DNA of 64,000 bases from NCBI GenBank assembly GCA_022496805.1, contig CM040089.1, positions 42,206,372 through 42,270,371 on the forward strand, read 5' to 3'. The position numbers were made by a program, and so were the translations under genes. Of this stretch, positions 46,737 to 58,706 are shown piece after piece. The notes beneath the pieces are model-generated. The model was not told where the DNA came from and made no database searches. It saw only the letters and a list, made by a program, of their open reading frames with translations. The DNA comes from Pohlia nutans. Lineage: Eukaryota; Streptophyta; Bryopsida; Bryales; Mniaceae. Positions within the stretch are counted from its first letter, which is position 1. Every line of letters begins with the position of its first letter.

Positions 46737-47283
46737 TTAACCCCTAAACGTCCCAGCGTCCAGTTTCCGGACGTTTGTTGGTCAAACCCAATTTTGATCT
46801 TGAAGATGACTTTTGTTGCTAATACACCCAACTAAGAAAATGAAGTTTATTAAGTCTAGTTTGTACTCCACTTTTCAAATCTTAAAAATTCCAATTATTG
46901 AGTATTTTATTGCTTGTGCAAGCTTTATAGCTCAAGGTTTGAATTACACTACATAGGATGTTCACCTTTCGAATTTCAAAATTTAAATAAAAAATTTCTA
47001 TGGAAAACATATCATGTGATTCTCCATTGTAATTTGTACCTGCTCCCAAAAAAATATTAAATTTTTAAAGCTTTTTTGTAATAAAAAATATTTTTTGAAG
47101 TATTTGACTTAAAAATTTGTTAAAAAGGCCGTATTAAATCAAAAAAATCTGAAAATTTCAAGACTGATAGGAAACATTCAATTCCATGCATGAAAAATAT
47201 TACAAAATATATTTTGATAAATCTTGAAGGCTAAATTGTGTAGTTTGACTTTCCTACAAAGGAGTGGTACACTTAAGGGTTAA
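46737..47283. mobile_element. TTAA element, long form L2 (copy 2)
   Basis: TTAA-CCCCTAAACGTCCC at the left and TGGTACACTTAAGGGTTAA at the right, 547 bp. The right part, inverted, matches the left part of the copy at 10,856. Confidence 0.75.
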
Positions 47284-48114
47284 CTTGTATCAACAAAGGC
47301 TACCATCGCCACTAATTAAGCTCCAATTGTAGTGAAAATTAATTTAGAGATTAATTTTATAATTATGAGTTCGTTCACACAGAAGTAGATTTAGTTTTCT
47401 AACAGCGAAGTCTCTATCCTATTGGGAAAACTCAATTGTATTTACAAAATAACCAAAAAACTCAATCAATAGATCAGTTGAGTATTGAAACAAGTTATTA
47501 ATTGGTTATTGAATTTCTTTTTCAAACTTTACTCTCCATTGGCTTTCCATTGATTGGATGTTGATTTGATCTTCGCTTTTAGGCATCTTTAATATTCTCC
47601 TATTGGATTTCTTCTTGTGACCACAAATGGGTCACAATATCTTTATTCTTGTAGCAGTATTCACACCAGCGGTATTTCTTTTCAAATATACAATTTTAGT
47701 TAATCGGCTCTATGTAGGATGAAGATGATGCCACAATGGCGATTTTTATTTTTTTCTCGTTGAAAGTTGCTGACTCTACAAAATTTCTAGTGGCATTATT
47801 ATGGCGATGGATTTTAAAGTTAGATTGCATAGTCTGGCTAGAAGTCTATTTCACATATCTAAAATTCTGGTACATAATTAATTCTTCGCAAAGCCATAGG
47901 CAAGGATTGGAGAAAATAGTAAGTAAAAGCGGATTTGACAGGAAATCTAGGAACGTAAATTGTCTATGTGAACGTTCATATAAATGCCATGTGGCTACTA
48001 GAAGAGGACCTAGAGCCAAATTCGGAAAACACTTTGCACATGACGTGCAAAACAAACATAGTCACTCCGACATTAAAATTAGCACATAAGAAGACCTTTT
48101 AATATCACTTGTGT
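47284..48114. other. Unassigned AT-rich DNA in the PDHB spacer
   Basis: No gene was recognised. A 117-codon open frame at 47,736-48,089 has no family resemblance or splice context. Confidence 0.4.
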
Positions 48115-48900
48115 TCATAGATAGAAACAAAGTTTGATTTTTTAAAGAACACTTTTGAACACGAAACACTGCAACATGAAACGAGGCATGATCTTTTTAG
48201 AAATCATCCCCTTTCTAATTGGTTCACACATGCATAAAGCTAACTTTCCATAAAACCTATAGTTAAAAACTCACACGGCTACAAAAGTACATGACGGATG
48301 AGAAAACAAATTTTGATTTTGTACAATACCCACCAACAAGTTTACGTTTATTCAACTTTTTAGAGAATTGCCAATAAAAATTACAAAAATTATAAGCTTT
48401 GAGCCTAATTTGGACAAGTTGTAGTGCACAAGATGAACCACACATACAATTGAGTTTTGATAACAAAAGTTTTTTTAAATTCTATTTTTATTTGAAATTC
48501 AAACCTTCATTTTTCACCCTTAATTCAAACAACTATGAATACAAATTTTGTTACCTATGGTTTATAAAACTTTCAATGAAAAGAATGCAAATCCTTTGTA
48601 GAATCATGTGAAAGAATATCATGCGTTTTGGGGTCATATTTACTAAAATATCAAGGTTTGAAGATTTCAGTTCAAAAATGTTCAATTTGAATATTTATTT
48701 TTTATTTTTTTAATATCTAACCCAAAAATTGTCCAAAGACGTAATTTTTCACACTTCAAATGGTTTAATATATTTTAACATTCATATTAATATTTTATAT
48801 GAATTTAAGTATTTGATTCAATTCCTTGAAAAGCTGAATGAACAAAAACTCATTGCTGGGTACTGTACACCAGCTTCAAAATGAGGATTAGGGGTAAAAC
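48115..48900 (+). mobile_element. TTAA element L3, truncated and interrupted (right of spacer)
   Basis: The inner part (about 48,115-48,330) contains AAATCATCCCCTTTCTAATTGG, TTCACACATGCATAAAGC and GTACATGACGGATGAG, matching L3. After about 550 bp of unrelated AT-rich DNA the terminal GGATTAGGGGTAAAAC appears at about 48,885-48,900. It mirrors the L3 element at 44,572 in both orientation and position relative to PDHB. Confidence 0.6.
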
Positions 48901-49002
48901 GAATTAAAAGAATTTTCACGTCTTATTTCTTTATATTTTGTTTTGGTGATAACTTTGATTTGCAAGCGATAAATTATAAAATTATCCCATGTATGCAAAT
49001 AG

Positions 49003-51421
49003 ACAACGAAAACCTAATTTCATTGTAGGTTCCTTTTGGACATCCAAATAGCTTACCGCTTTTGGACGTTCATACCCAAGAAACCAAAAAATGAGCGCAG
49101 GGTGGGTGACCTCGTTCTCATCGCCAGCGCCCTCGTTTTCATCACCAGCGCCTTGAGGACGAGGACGACGGACGCAGCTGCGTCTCTCATTCTCTCGCCT
49201 CGCCTCGCCACGCCGCAACCATGGACACTCTGCAGCACCTCCCCTTGCCCACAGTGAGTAACTGACGCTCTTCCTACTCTCTCCCACATGATCTTCTTTC
49301 TGCATATATCGTGTTTTCTTTTCTTTTGATTCGCAACGATCCGATAACTTACGTGGGTGAGGTTTGATTCACGTGTTTGGGTTTGCAGCGAGGATCTTGT
49401 GGCATTGCTGCTGCAACCACAGCGCAAGCCGTGCAATGCAATGGGCGCTCGTCGCCCACTCTGTCTTTGGGCGCTGCGAGTAGGAGAAGTATGCGATGCA
49501 GTAACAATGGTGGGCTATTTCAAACGGGGTCCCCGCTCTCGTCCAAGAGCAAGAGCGGCTTGGCCTTGGTGGGGAATCTGCAGAAGCTGGGGCAATCTTG
49601 TTTGTCCGCTGTGACTTGTCAGGCTGTGAAGACTGTGGAGGCGAATCGAGGCGAGATTGCCGAGGGCGCCACTGGCACGTAAGTTCATTAGGGATATACC
49701 ACGATGGGTGAATGAAGGGCAATGGCAATGAATGAGAATTGCGCAATAGCAATGGGGTGGGTAGAACAACGAAGTAGTAGGAATTAATAAGTAGGTTAAG
49801 AGTGGCATACATACATAGGTGAAGGAATGAATGTAATGATAATAGTAATGGTAATGGTGACCGGGTGGTGGTGGTGTGTGTGTGTGGGGTGATTGATAGG
49901 GGGCACGAGCTGCTGATGTTCGAGGCGCTGCGCGAGGGGCTGGGCGAGGAGATGGAGCGCGACCCGACGGTGTGCGTGATCGGCGAGGACGTGGGTGACT
50001 ACGGCGGGTCGTACAAGGTGACGAAGGGGTTCACGGAGAAGTTCGGGTCGTGGCGCGTGCTGGACACGCCCATCGCGGAGAACTCGTTCACGGGCATGGC
50101 CATCGGCGCAGCCATGACGGGGCTGCGGCCCGTGGTGGAGGGCATGAACATGGGGTTCCTGCTGCTGGCGTACAACCAGATCGCGAACAACTGCGGCATG
50201 CTGCACTACACGTCGGGCGGGCAGTTCACGATCCCCATCGTGATCCGCGGGCCGGGCGGCGTGGGGCGGCAGCTGGGCGCGGAGCACTCGCAGCGCCTGG
50301 AGTCGTACTTCCAGTCCGTGCCGGGGCTGCAGATGGTGGCGTGCTCCACGCCGTACAACGCCAAGGGGCTGATGAAGGCGGCCATCCGCTGCGAGAACCC
50401 TGTGATCCTGTACGAGCACGTGCTGCTGTACAACCTGAAGGAGAAAATCCCGGACGAGGAGTACACGTGCTGCCTGGAGGAGGCAGAGATGGTGCGGCCG
50501 GGCGCCGACATCACCATCCTCACCTACTCGCGCATGCGCTACCATGTCACGCAGGTACAGTAGACTATGATAACGGGATGGCATGGCCTCACTGCGGCAG
50601 TAGTTTGGGAATTGAGGTTGAATTTGAGAATCCTGTGGGACTTGAAGTAGTTGGGAGCCACGATGAATTGGGAGGCAGGTTGCTATGCAGAATTCTTTCT
50701 GATGAGATTAATGTGGTGGCGGTGAGGAGGTGAACGATAGTCTGTGAGCTTCTGGGGTGCAATTCTTAAACCCTGCGCGGAATATTCTTTTGTGAGTGGA
50801 GGAGCAGAAGATTAGGTTAGGTGGTGATGGCAAAGAGTGGTTGGGGTTGCAGCGGAGGGAGGGAGGATGTGAGGTTTGAGCAGATGTGCAGATGTGGTTG
50901 GGGAATGGAACGAATGCTTGCAAGAGAATGTGTTTGTGATGGGGGAGTAGAATTGATGGATGTGCATGCATGGGGTGGGGTGGCAGGCGGCGAAGACGCT
51001 GGTGGACCGGGGGTACGACCCGGAGATCATCGACATCCGGTCGCTGAAGCCGTTTGACATGTACACGATTGGGGAGTCAGTGAAGAAGACGCACCGTGTG
51101 CTGATCGTGGAGGAGTGCATGCGCACGGGCGGCATCGGCGCCAGCCTACGGTCGGCCATCATGGAGAGCTTCTGGGACGAGCTGGACGGGCCCATCGGGT
51201 GCCTGTCCTCGCAGGACGTGCCGACGCCGTACTCGGGCCCGCTGGAGGAGCTGACGGTGGTGCAGCCGCACCAGATTGTCACCGCTGTTGAGAACCTCTG
51301 CGGCCCCAGGAAGTAGACAACATCAACAAGCACAAGCACATGCACACGCACACATACACACATGCCCAGCTGGTGTTCCTCCTTGGTGGTGGTGCTGCCG
51401 CAGGGATGCTCATTTACATGA
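49003..51421 (+). repeat. Right arm of the PDHB inverted repeat (2.4 kb)
   Basis: Reverse complement of 41,816-44,228. The inner boundary is at ACAACGAAAACC and the outer boundary at GGGATGCTCATTTACATGA. Beyond the outer boundary the two flanks are unrelated. Confidence 0.93.
49221..51316 (+). CDS. PDHB: Plastid pyruvate dehydrogenase E1 subunit beta, right copy
   Basis: Exons 49221-49253, 49389-49678, 49900-50554 and 50987-51316 give 435 codons. Junction check: exon 1 ends ACA before GTGAGT (phase 0), exon 2 ends in phase 2 before GTAAGT, and exon 3 ends CAG before GTACAG (phase 0). Exon 1 encodes only [11 protein letters not shown], so the start rests on the ATG at 49,221 inside a GC-rich leader and on in-frame continuation. 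Domain content and expected function are as for the left copy. The gene diverges from that copy, with start codons about 5.2 kb apart. Only about 218 bp of upstream sequence is shared at near identity, so distal control may differ. Both copies look intact. Confidence 0.93.
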
Positions 51422-52967
51422 AGGCTGCGATTTGTCAGGTATTACATTTTCATCTCGATTACCACTTAATGTTCTAGGATAGTTATATGGACCATTCTTC
51501 ATATACACTTCAGTGATTTTAAGAAGTGACTTGGTTGTAGGAGTAACTCATTGTATTGCGGTTAGGTCGGCATGCTGGAAACAGGCACTTTAGTTACTTT
51601 TTTGTGCCAGATGGACCAGTGGTTGAGTACCTTGGATTCTCAATTGTAATGATAGTAGTATTGGTACGATCATTCATACGATTCAGGTTTATTATTTGGT
51701 GCTCTGTGTGCTCGTTTTCTCTGGCGGTGCTATTTGTAGATTTCATTCGATGGACAATTTGTGTGGAATGTTTGGTTGGTGTGGTCGTCTGGGAGTGTGG
51801 TTGTAAGTTGGCTATGATGTTTTATGAGTAGATTGTGATAATGCTCTCTTCATATGTTAGCTATTTCGTTTTGGTAGCTGTGTCCTTTCCTTGGTAACGC
51901 GGTGCTTATTGCTCTTTCTTTCGTAATTGACGCTTCCTTTTTTTTTATGATAAATTGTGCTAATAGAAACATAAATGTGCATTGTTTCTTCTTTTGGGTA
52001 CAATGGTTGATTTTTACGCCTGCACTTTGCAACAGTCAAATGGTTGAGGTTTAGGGTTTCGTGCCTCAAATTTTCATCCGCTTTAGAGATTGAGAAACAT
52101 GCATTTGAGTATAGGGCTCAACAATATGCATATCCTGTGACACTCTATCAATGATTTTATGATCTGAATGTAATAGGTTAGATTTTAATAATTCTAATGG
52201 AAAACCAAGCTACCTGTAATAACCATACGGGACACCCGCAGAATCTCCTGCATCAGGGCAGCTCCGGCTGTAGAATAATCCCACCTTCAGTTCGTTTTTA
52301 TGGCACATGACACTACTCATCAAGCTCAGCACCACATCTAAGGTAGAGGCCACAATACCCGTTTAGAGCGATGGTTTTCAATGATAAAAAATTGCAGCAC
52401 ATATAACTTTGGGTTTAATAACCAAGCTCAATTTTTAATTAATTTTGTCACTATGAATGATTTTGTTATGAATTTTCAAACTTAATCGGCATAGACCCCT
52501 ATTGATGTTAGTAGGGGAACCAATACTCGTCTTTTGTTTCTAGTCCAATCAATTTGCTAACTTGGCATTCATAATAGATCACCGAACTACTACAACTAAT
52601 GGTTGTGATAATTTGATTGGGAACTCACGAAGTTGAAACAAGGGCTTGCATAGGTGACTGGAATTGGTCCCTAACAGGTTCTGATGCTTCTACCTTAGCA
52701 CCATACCACGTTGACTAGCCATTCTTCCACGATTATGTATGCTGCAGCCATTCAATTCCATTCGATTACAACGTTCGTACTTGATGCTAGCTTTAAAATG
52801 TGGACGGTCGAGTGACTTAAGTCGTCTTGCAGCTAGCTGCTTGTACTGTAAGTGATTGATATTTGCAAGGTCTTGGAGCTCGATCAGTAGCACGAACTTG
52901 TTGAATTTTAGATTGACTTCTGTATATAATTGCAATTACAGGACCAGTAACAGCAAGTGTAGTTGTA
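51422..52967. other. Unassigned stretch downstream of the right PDHB
   Basis: No gene recognised. The first bases continue a frame reading FLLGGGAAAGMLIYMKAAICQ-like text that begins in the arm; it is probably 3' UTR. The rest is AT-rich and non-repetitive by eye. Confidence 0.4.
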
Positions 52968-53267
52968 GAGCATCCGCACCCATGCCCTCCCAATCTGACA
53001 CACTCAATAACTACATGAAAAATGTTAAGGGCCCTTCAAAAATGCCTCTTGACCCTCGATCCTAGTGTGTTAAGAAATGGCCCTTCAAATCTAAGTTTAG
53101 TTGACTATATCCCATATTCTACTTGTGATTGGTCCATTGACTATTTGATGTGCACTTTTGGTATTTGAGGAGCGTGCAAGGGTGGGGGAATGTAAGTTCA
53201 AGGGCTCTTTAAATGAAGATGAATAATTTTAGCGAGTCAGCTTTAGCGTGCATGGGTGCGGATGTTC
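52968..53267. mobile_element. MITE with GAGCATCCGCACCCATGC ends
   Basis: The left end GAGCATCCGCACCCATGC is matched by inverted right text GAACATCCGCACCCATGC (one mismatch in 18) 300 bp away. Such ends occur in several plant MITE groups; the target duplication is unclear, so no superfamily is given. Confidence 0.75.
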
Positions 53268-53789
53268 TTACGACGCTTACTGGAAGTTACGCACTAGGTG
53301 GTTGATTACAGCCGTATGGTCTGGAGATAGATTCCTCACTGATCATATGAACCCATAATTACTAATGCGTTCAAACTGGAGGTGATGCACCGATTGACCG
53401 TACTGATATCTCGGTCAATCTAATCTAAAAAATGACAATTTTTTGGCTTTGACCATAGGGAAGAGGCATTGCAAGGACACTCATTTTTTTGGGCTAAATA
53501 TCACTGTAGCAAGTATATTCCGTCCATGATTCCACTGAAATGCATTCTCGTCCTTCACCTGTTCTATTCCGGTCAGAGCTTCTCGTAGCGTAGCTGCTTG
53601 TTAAATTCCATGTTGTCCCTGCTTCTGTACACAAGTGACGCCCTTGTCATGTGGACCTTGAGTCTGTTGTCAAAAACATCCCCCTTCCATCACGAACTAA
53701 CTGCCCCCTTAATTCCTTCTTAGATTATTTTCTAGGGTTGCTTGCTAGCTCTCACAATGCGCTCATGCACTGATCTACACCCCCCCAAA
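53268..53789. other. Unassigned stretch
   Basis: Nothing recognised. Confidence 0.4.
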
Positions 53790-54515
53790 GTGTGAGTCAC
53801 AATAATTGAGAGTATTTGAGAATTCTTACAATAATGTACATTTGAGATGTATTTACTGAAATTAGTGTGAGGATTAGTATAAAGTCTCACATTAACCCCT
53901 AAACGTACCAGGGTGTCCTTGGAATTGACAATTTGAGAAAAAGCATCATAAACTACTATTTAGAAGAATATTTTGGAATTGATATACAATTGAAAGTTCT
54001 AGATTTTGAATTTTAGATTCCATCCGTACAATTTTATTCACTAATACTATCACCAATATTTAATTATAAAATTTGAAAGTTAAAATTATAAATTCCTTCT
54101 AAATTTGATTACAAACAAAATTTTAATATTTTTTGAGTAAAATTTGTTGGAATGAATTTGAAATGAGATATTCTTAAACATGGTGATTCTTTGGAATTTT
54201 TGTGTTTCTTAAATCTATGACCTCATTTTCGCAAGGCCACTTTTGAACTACAGTCAATGCAATTTTGGCTTGGTCAAAGACTTGACATACTTCTACATTT
54301 GTAATTTTAGAAAAACATGTACTCAAGTATGACTAAATCCAACCATTAGATAGGACAAGAACTTGGTGAGGTATCTACAAAAAATTGGATGACTTTCATC
54401 CAAGCATTGATGAGAACGTGAGAAGGGTTTGAATCTGTTAGTCGTTCACTTTCTGGACGCTCTGACGTTTAGGGGTTAATTGTGTGACTCACAGTAATGG
54501 CAATAATCGGTGTAA
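53790..54515. mobile_element. MITE family Z, second copy, split by a TTAA element
   Basis: The two halves, 53,790-53,895 and 54,480-54,515, together match the reverse complement of 27,731-27,944: AGTCTCACA on the left of the break, TGTGTGACTCACAGTAATGG on the right. The outer left end appears truncated. Confidence 0.75.
53892..54479. mobile_element. TTAA element, long form L3, nested in MITE Z
   Basis: TTAA-CCCCTAAACGTACC at the left and TCTGACGTTTAGGGGTTAA at the right, 588 bp. The interior is L3-like (ACTATCACCAATATTT, TTTGATTACAAAC). The unoccupied site is preserved at 27,731, showing that TTAA is the target. Confidence 0.85.
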
Positions 54516-54644
54516 TGGTTCCATTTAGCTGCACCAAGTCACTAGTCGATGCACTTGTTGGCTTGCTCTGCTCTATGAATTTGAATGTTGCGATTTGTTT
54601 ATGGTGCCGTTAGTTGAGGGTCATGATTGAATCAATTTATTAAG

Positions 54645-54880
54645 TTAACCCCTAAAGGACCAAGGATTCATGGTTTTATAATGACAAATTTAAAAAATCA
54701 TATTGTGAAAAATATAATTTAAATGGGACCAAATTTTATATCAATGGAATTAGTGAAGAATATTACATATGTTGAATAATAAAACAATAAATTTGAACAA
54801 AAGAAAATCTACACATAACCTATTCAAAACTACTAAAAAAAAATGAGGTCCCCTGGTGGCTTTATGGTCCGCAAAAGCGA
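54645..54880 (+). mobile_element. TTAA element, short form S1 (only copy outside the GMI1-like region)
   Basis: TTAACCCCTAAAGGACCAAG at the left with the S1 interior. The right end is altered (ATGAGGTCCCCTGGTGGC, then TATGGTCCGCAAAAGC) and lacks the final TTAA. Confidence 0.75.
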
Positions 54881-55290
54881 CGAAACGACTTTAGTGTACC
54901 TCTCTTTGTCGAGAGCTTTCCGACAGTACCAAGAACGTGACCGGTGGACGCACGGTCGTGGGGATCTCAATACTCAAATTTTATTTATTATTTTTCCTCC
55001 TCCCCCTCCTTTTTCTTTTTTTCCACCTCCTCTCTCCCCCCCCCTCAATGTTAATGCAAGCACTATTCACCATGGGTCCCATTTCTCTAAAATTTCCATT
55101 TTGGGCATTCTACATATTTTTTGGGCAATTTTTTTAACAAATTTGGGTCCTATGGACCAATATAATCTAGGGGACTCTCTTGGGAATTTCAAATCCTTGG
55201 AAAAGGGGGTTATTTTTTAAGGTGGGCCCCCAATCGGTCCAAAATAGGAAGCAATTTTGTCCTCATACATTAACGTTGAGGAGAGGATTT
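54881..55290. other. Unassigned stretch
   Basis: Pyrimidine-rich text (55,000-55,050, CCTCCTCCCCCTCC) and no gene. Confidence 0.4.
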
Positions 55291-55366
55291 AGAGTCGGGG
55301 GCTCCTCAGCTCCTTGATGGTGCTACCGTGGGGATGCTCATTTACATGAGGTGGGATATCTGGTAT

Positions 55367-55945
55367 TTAACCCTCAAACGTCCTCACCCCTCTCTAAATT
55401 CGGCAATTTTGCAAAGATGCATTATGAAATGCAATCCAAAGGGATATTTTGAACTTGATGTACAAATAAAAGTTGTACATTATCAATTTTTGATTCTACC
55501 CATATGGTTAGATATGTGATTGCTATCACCAATATTTTTGTATAAAATTTGAAACTTCAAATTCAAAATTCTTTTGAAATTTGATTACAAATAAGATATT
55601 AACAATTTGTACATGAAATTTGTTAAGATTGGTTGAAATGTAAAATTCTAAGTGTAGTGATTTTTGGAGATTTTTTTGTTGCTTAATTTTATGAGTTGAC
55701 TATTCTAAGAGCACTTTTACACTGAAATCTTCAAAATTTTGGGTGAATCACTACAACATGAAATGAGGCATAGAAATTTCACAAATCATCCCCTTTCTAA
55801 TTGAATCACACATGCATGAAGCTAACTTTCCATAAATTATATAGTAAAAAAAATCCACCCTAGAAAAAATCAATGACGGTTGAGAAATCTAAGTTTGATT
55901 TTTCCCATCGTCCACATTCTAGATAGCTGGACATTTAGGGGTTAA
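55367..55945 (+). mobile_element. TTAA element, long form L3 (complete reference copy)
   Basis: TTAA-CCCTCAAACGTCC at the left and GCTGGACATTTAGGGGTTAA at the right, 579 bp. Its last TTAA is also the first TTAA of the next element. Confidence 0.85.
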
Positions 55946-56494
55946 CCCCTGAAAGCTCGAGGGGTATTGGACAAAACATAGATGTGTTATAATATGTGCC
56001 TTCCATATGTTTGATGAAGTTTGGTTCAATAGACAAAATGTAGGGTATCATCTCTACAAATTATCCATACAGTCAAACTTCCAAAAATAACTTTAGATAT
56101 TTTTTTAATGAATTTAAAAGCATTAACCTTTGAATTTTTTTATAAATTCTAATTTTCACTTTTAGAGTTTAAAATTTAGCATGATTGGTCAAAATTGGTT
56201 TATCTATTGTAAACTTCAAAAAAACAAAAGAAATGATGGAATGAACATCATTAATTTCCCCAAATAGCAAATTTTGTAACACTAAGACAATGTTGAAGTG
56301 ATTCACTTTGAAAAATTCTCCCAGGTGGAGTTTAACTCGGATTGACATAATTCAAATTGGGTTGGAAAGTAGACTTGATGTAGTATTTTAAAATATTTTT
56401 TATTTTTCAAATTAATACTTTTTTTTTAATTCTGGGCAACCCGTTAGATTCGGACAGCGACCATAAAATGGTCATTTGGGCGTTTAGGGGTTAA
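55942..56494 (+). mobile_element. TTAA element, long form L4 (copy 1)
   Basis: TTAA-CCCCTGAAAGCTCG at the left and TTTGGGCGTTTAGGGGTTAA at the right, 553 bp. The interior matches 62,640-63,185. A short duplicate, GTTGGTGTTAGGGGTTAA, follows the right end. Confidence 0.85.
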
Positions 56495-56779
56495 GTTGGT
56501 GTTAGGGGTTAAGTTGGTGTTGCTTATACTATATCCCAAGGTGATGACTCTGAAAGGCAAAAATCACTGACTAAAAATCAGTGACTAGTGCGGCTATCTT
56601 TCGGAATAGCTCTTACTTTGTAACATCTTTGGGTTGGCACGAGGAGTATTTTGTGAGCTCCTATGGGTGCCACTTGGGTGTTCTCATGGTAGGGGCGTCT
56701 ATTTAGCCTAAAAATCAAGTACTCCTTTTTGAAGCAGTAAATGTAGTGAATGTGGTGAAGCATGTAGTGTAAAAAAGTC

Positions 56780-57864
56780 TTTAATTAAAATTAAAAAATC
56801 TTATTTTTTATCTAATTATGATATCCATCAAATTTATTTTTCAAAATTACATGTCTTTGATGCATTAAATTGGATTTATAATAACAATGTAAAACACTTG
56901 TTTGTCGTTAAAAATAAGATTTTAGGACTTTTACCCTTCCCACACTATTTTTGTATATAAATTTTATGTTTCACTAAATCACTATATGTACATGTGTTTT
57001 AAGAAACCAACCCTTCATATGAGTTTTATAATCTTGCACATTTTTCCATTCTTAGGTTTTAAAGGCTTATTAAATATCATGAAATAGAAATATTCTAATT
57101 TTAGAATCTAACTTCATGATTATTCAACATCTAGTCACATGAGACCACCTAAAATTTTGAATAATGAAGTTCTAGTTGTCTATGATCCTTTTTACGCTAC
57201 ATTTAGTTAAAATACTGCATTGAATTTTCTACTAAATAATGTGGTCGTAGCTAGGCATTGGCCCAAAAAGAAACTAAGCCAAAATAGACTAAGCCAAAAA
57301 TGACATTGTGTAGATATCCTCCATACCCCTAAACCTTCAAAATATCATACATTCATCATTTATGAAAATTAACTAAAAATTTCCAATTTTTTTTGTAGAA
57401 TTTTATAGGTATTGGTTTTTAAACGAGTCTATGGGACGTGTTTAGTGGTTTAAGCAACTTCTACTTAAAAAATTCATGTCAATTATATGACTTATCCAAT
57501 TTTAATTAAAATTTTTTTTTGCATAAAATCACCATTTCAATTTTTGATATTACAAAATATTTTACATTGGGAAAAAGTGCCCCAACTTTTACTAAATTGC
57601 TTAAAAGTACGATTTTAAATATTTTAACCTTATTTCACTAAGTTAATGTAACAACAGGAATCAGGTTGGCTTGTTTTTCATGAAAGGCGTTGCCTAAGAT
57701 TGAATCTGCTTGCAAATGTAAGAGGCGTGTACAATTGCAACACAAACGTCCTTCTCCAACCAACCTTGGAACCATGACTTGGCGACCACCAGCAAAACAA
57801 ACACCAATTTATACCCGCGATAGTTCTAACTAATTAATGTTACTAGTGTTACTAGTACTTATCT
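56780..57864. other. Unassigned AT-rich DNA
   Basis: No gene or clear repeat recognised. Confidence 0.4.
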
Positions 57865-58014
57865 CTGGTCACTAAAGTGTCTATTCTCAAAAGAGGAGAG
57901 TAGTCTTGTACCAATGGCCCTTTGTCCGGTGGGCACTGGCTCATTGTCAAGACGAACAGACACTTTATTCACGCCGGCCTCGAAAGAGGACCGGAGTTCA
58001 TATCTATCTATCTA
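57865..58014. repeat. Dispersed repeat (inverted partner of 7,370-7,495)
   Basis: Contains AATGGCCCTTTGTCCGGTGG and GAAAGAGGACCGG, the inverse of the earlier copy. It ends in a short TATC microsatellite (58,001-58,015). Confidence 0.6.
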
Positions 58015-58699
58015 TGTAAGAGGCGTTCTAATGGCCCTAAAAAGTGTAAGACAGTTCAAATGATTAACTGTTTGTAAACAGATATAATTTCAAACTAATC
58101 AAAAGTTTTCATTTTCAGTTTTTTTTTTATAAAGACGGTCTTTTAAGAAAATGAAAATTTTATTATATTTGATTGTGGTATATTAGTGTATAAATGTGAC
58201 TGTTGCTATACTTCTTATACAAAGATTTCTATTAAAAAGATTTTTAATTTTAACTTGTCTTCAAGATAAGTTCCAATTTTTTTTCATTTTCACTGTAATT
58301 GAACTCTAGTTTAAATAACTGTACATTGGAAATAATTTTATTATACATTCAGTTTCATTTGAGTAACAAACCAAAAACCCTACAAATCTGAAGACACCAA
58401 ACAAATCATCTACATGAATATATCAATTTAATCTTTATACTTGGAAAGAACAAATTTATCAACATAAATTGGATCCTAGTAGTACATGTGTCTCCTACTA
58501 TGCCATTTTTTCATACTTGTTCAATATTGATCGAATCTACTAACACATTTGTCATTTCATTTATTATTGTTTTCGTCAAAAGTGTATCCTTTTAAAGATA
58601 ATATTAAATTAAAAAACTCATTTTTCAAAGATTCTCCAATTCAAAATTCTCATAGAAAACTAAAATCTAAACACTTTTTAAGTCACATGATCTAAGAAA
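58015..58699. other. Unassigned AT-rich DNA
   Basis: Nothing recognised. Confidence 0.4.
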
Positions 58700-58706
58700 T
58701 TTTTCT

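Larger units (their letters stand above)
55295..56780 (+). repeat. Fragment of a third PDHB 3' flank, interrupted by two TTAA elements
   Basis: 55,295-55,366 matches the outer end of the PDHB arm plus the left-copy flank (GGGATGCTCATTTACATGAG, GTGGGATATC). 56,491-56,672 matches the more distal left-copy flank (41,418-41,567). Between them lie two abutting TTAA elements, and about 230 bp of the flank is missing. Confidence 0.75.

Noticed and set aside
51361..51444. Possible small membrane-protein exon (LVFLLGGGAAAGMLIYM-like)
   Set aside because: A splice-like CCCAG precedes it and GTATT follows, but the related copies at 41.8 and 55.3 kb diverge without preserving a frame. 3' UTR of PDHB is simpler.
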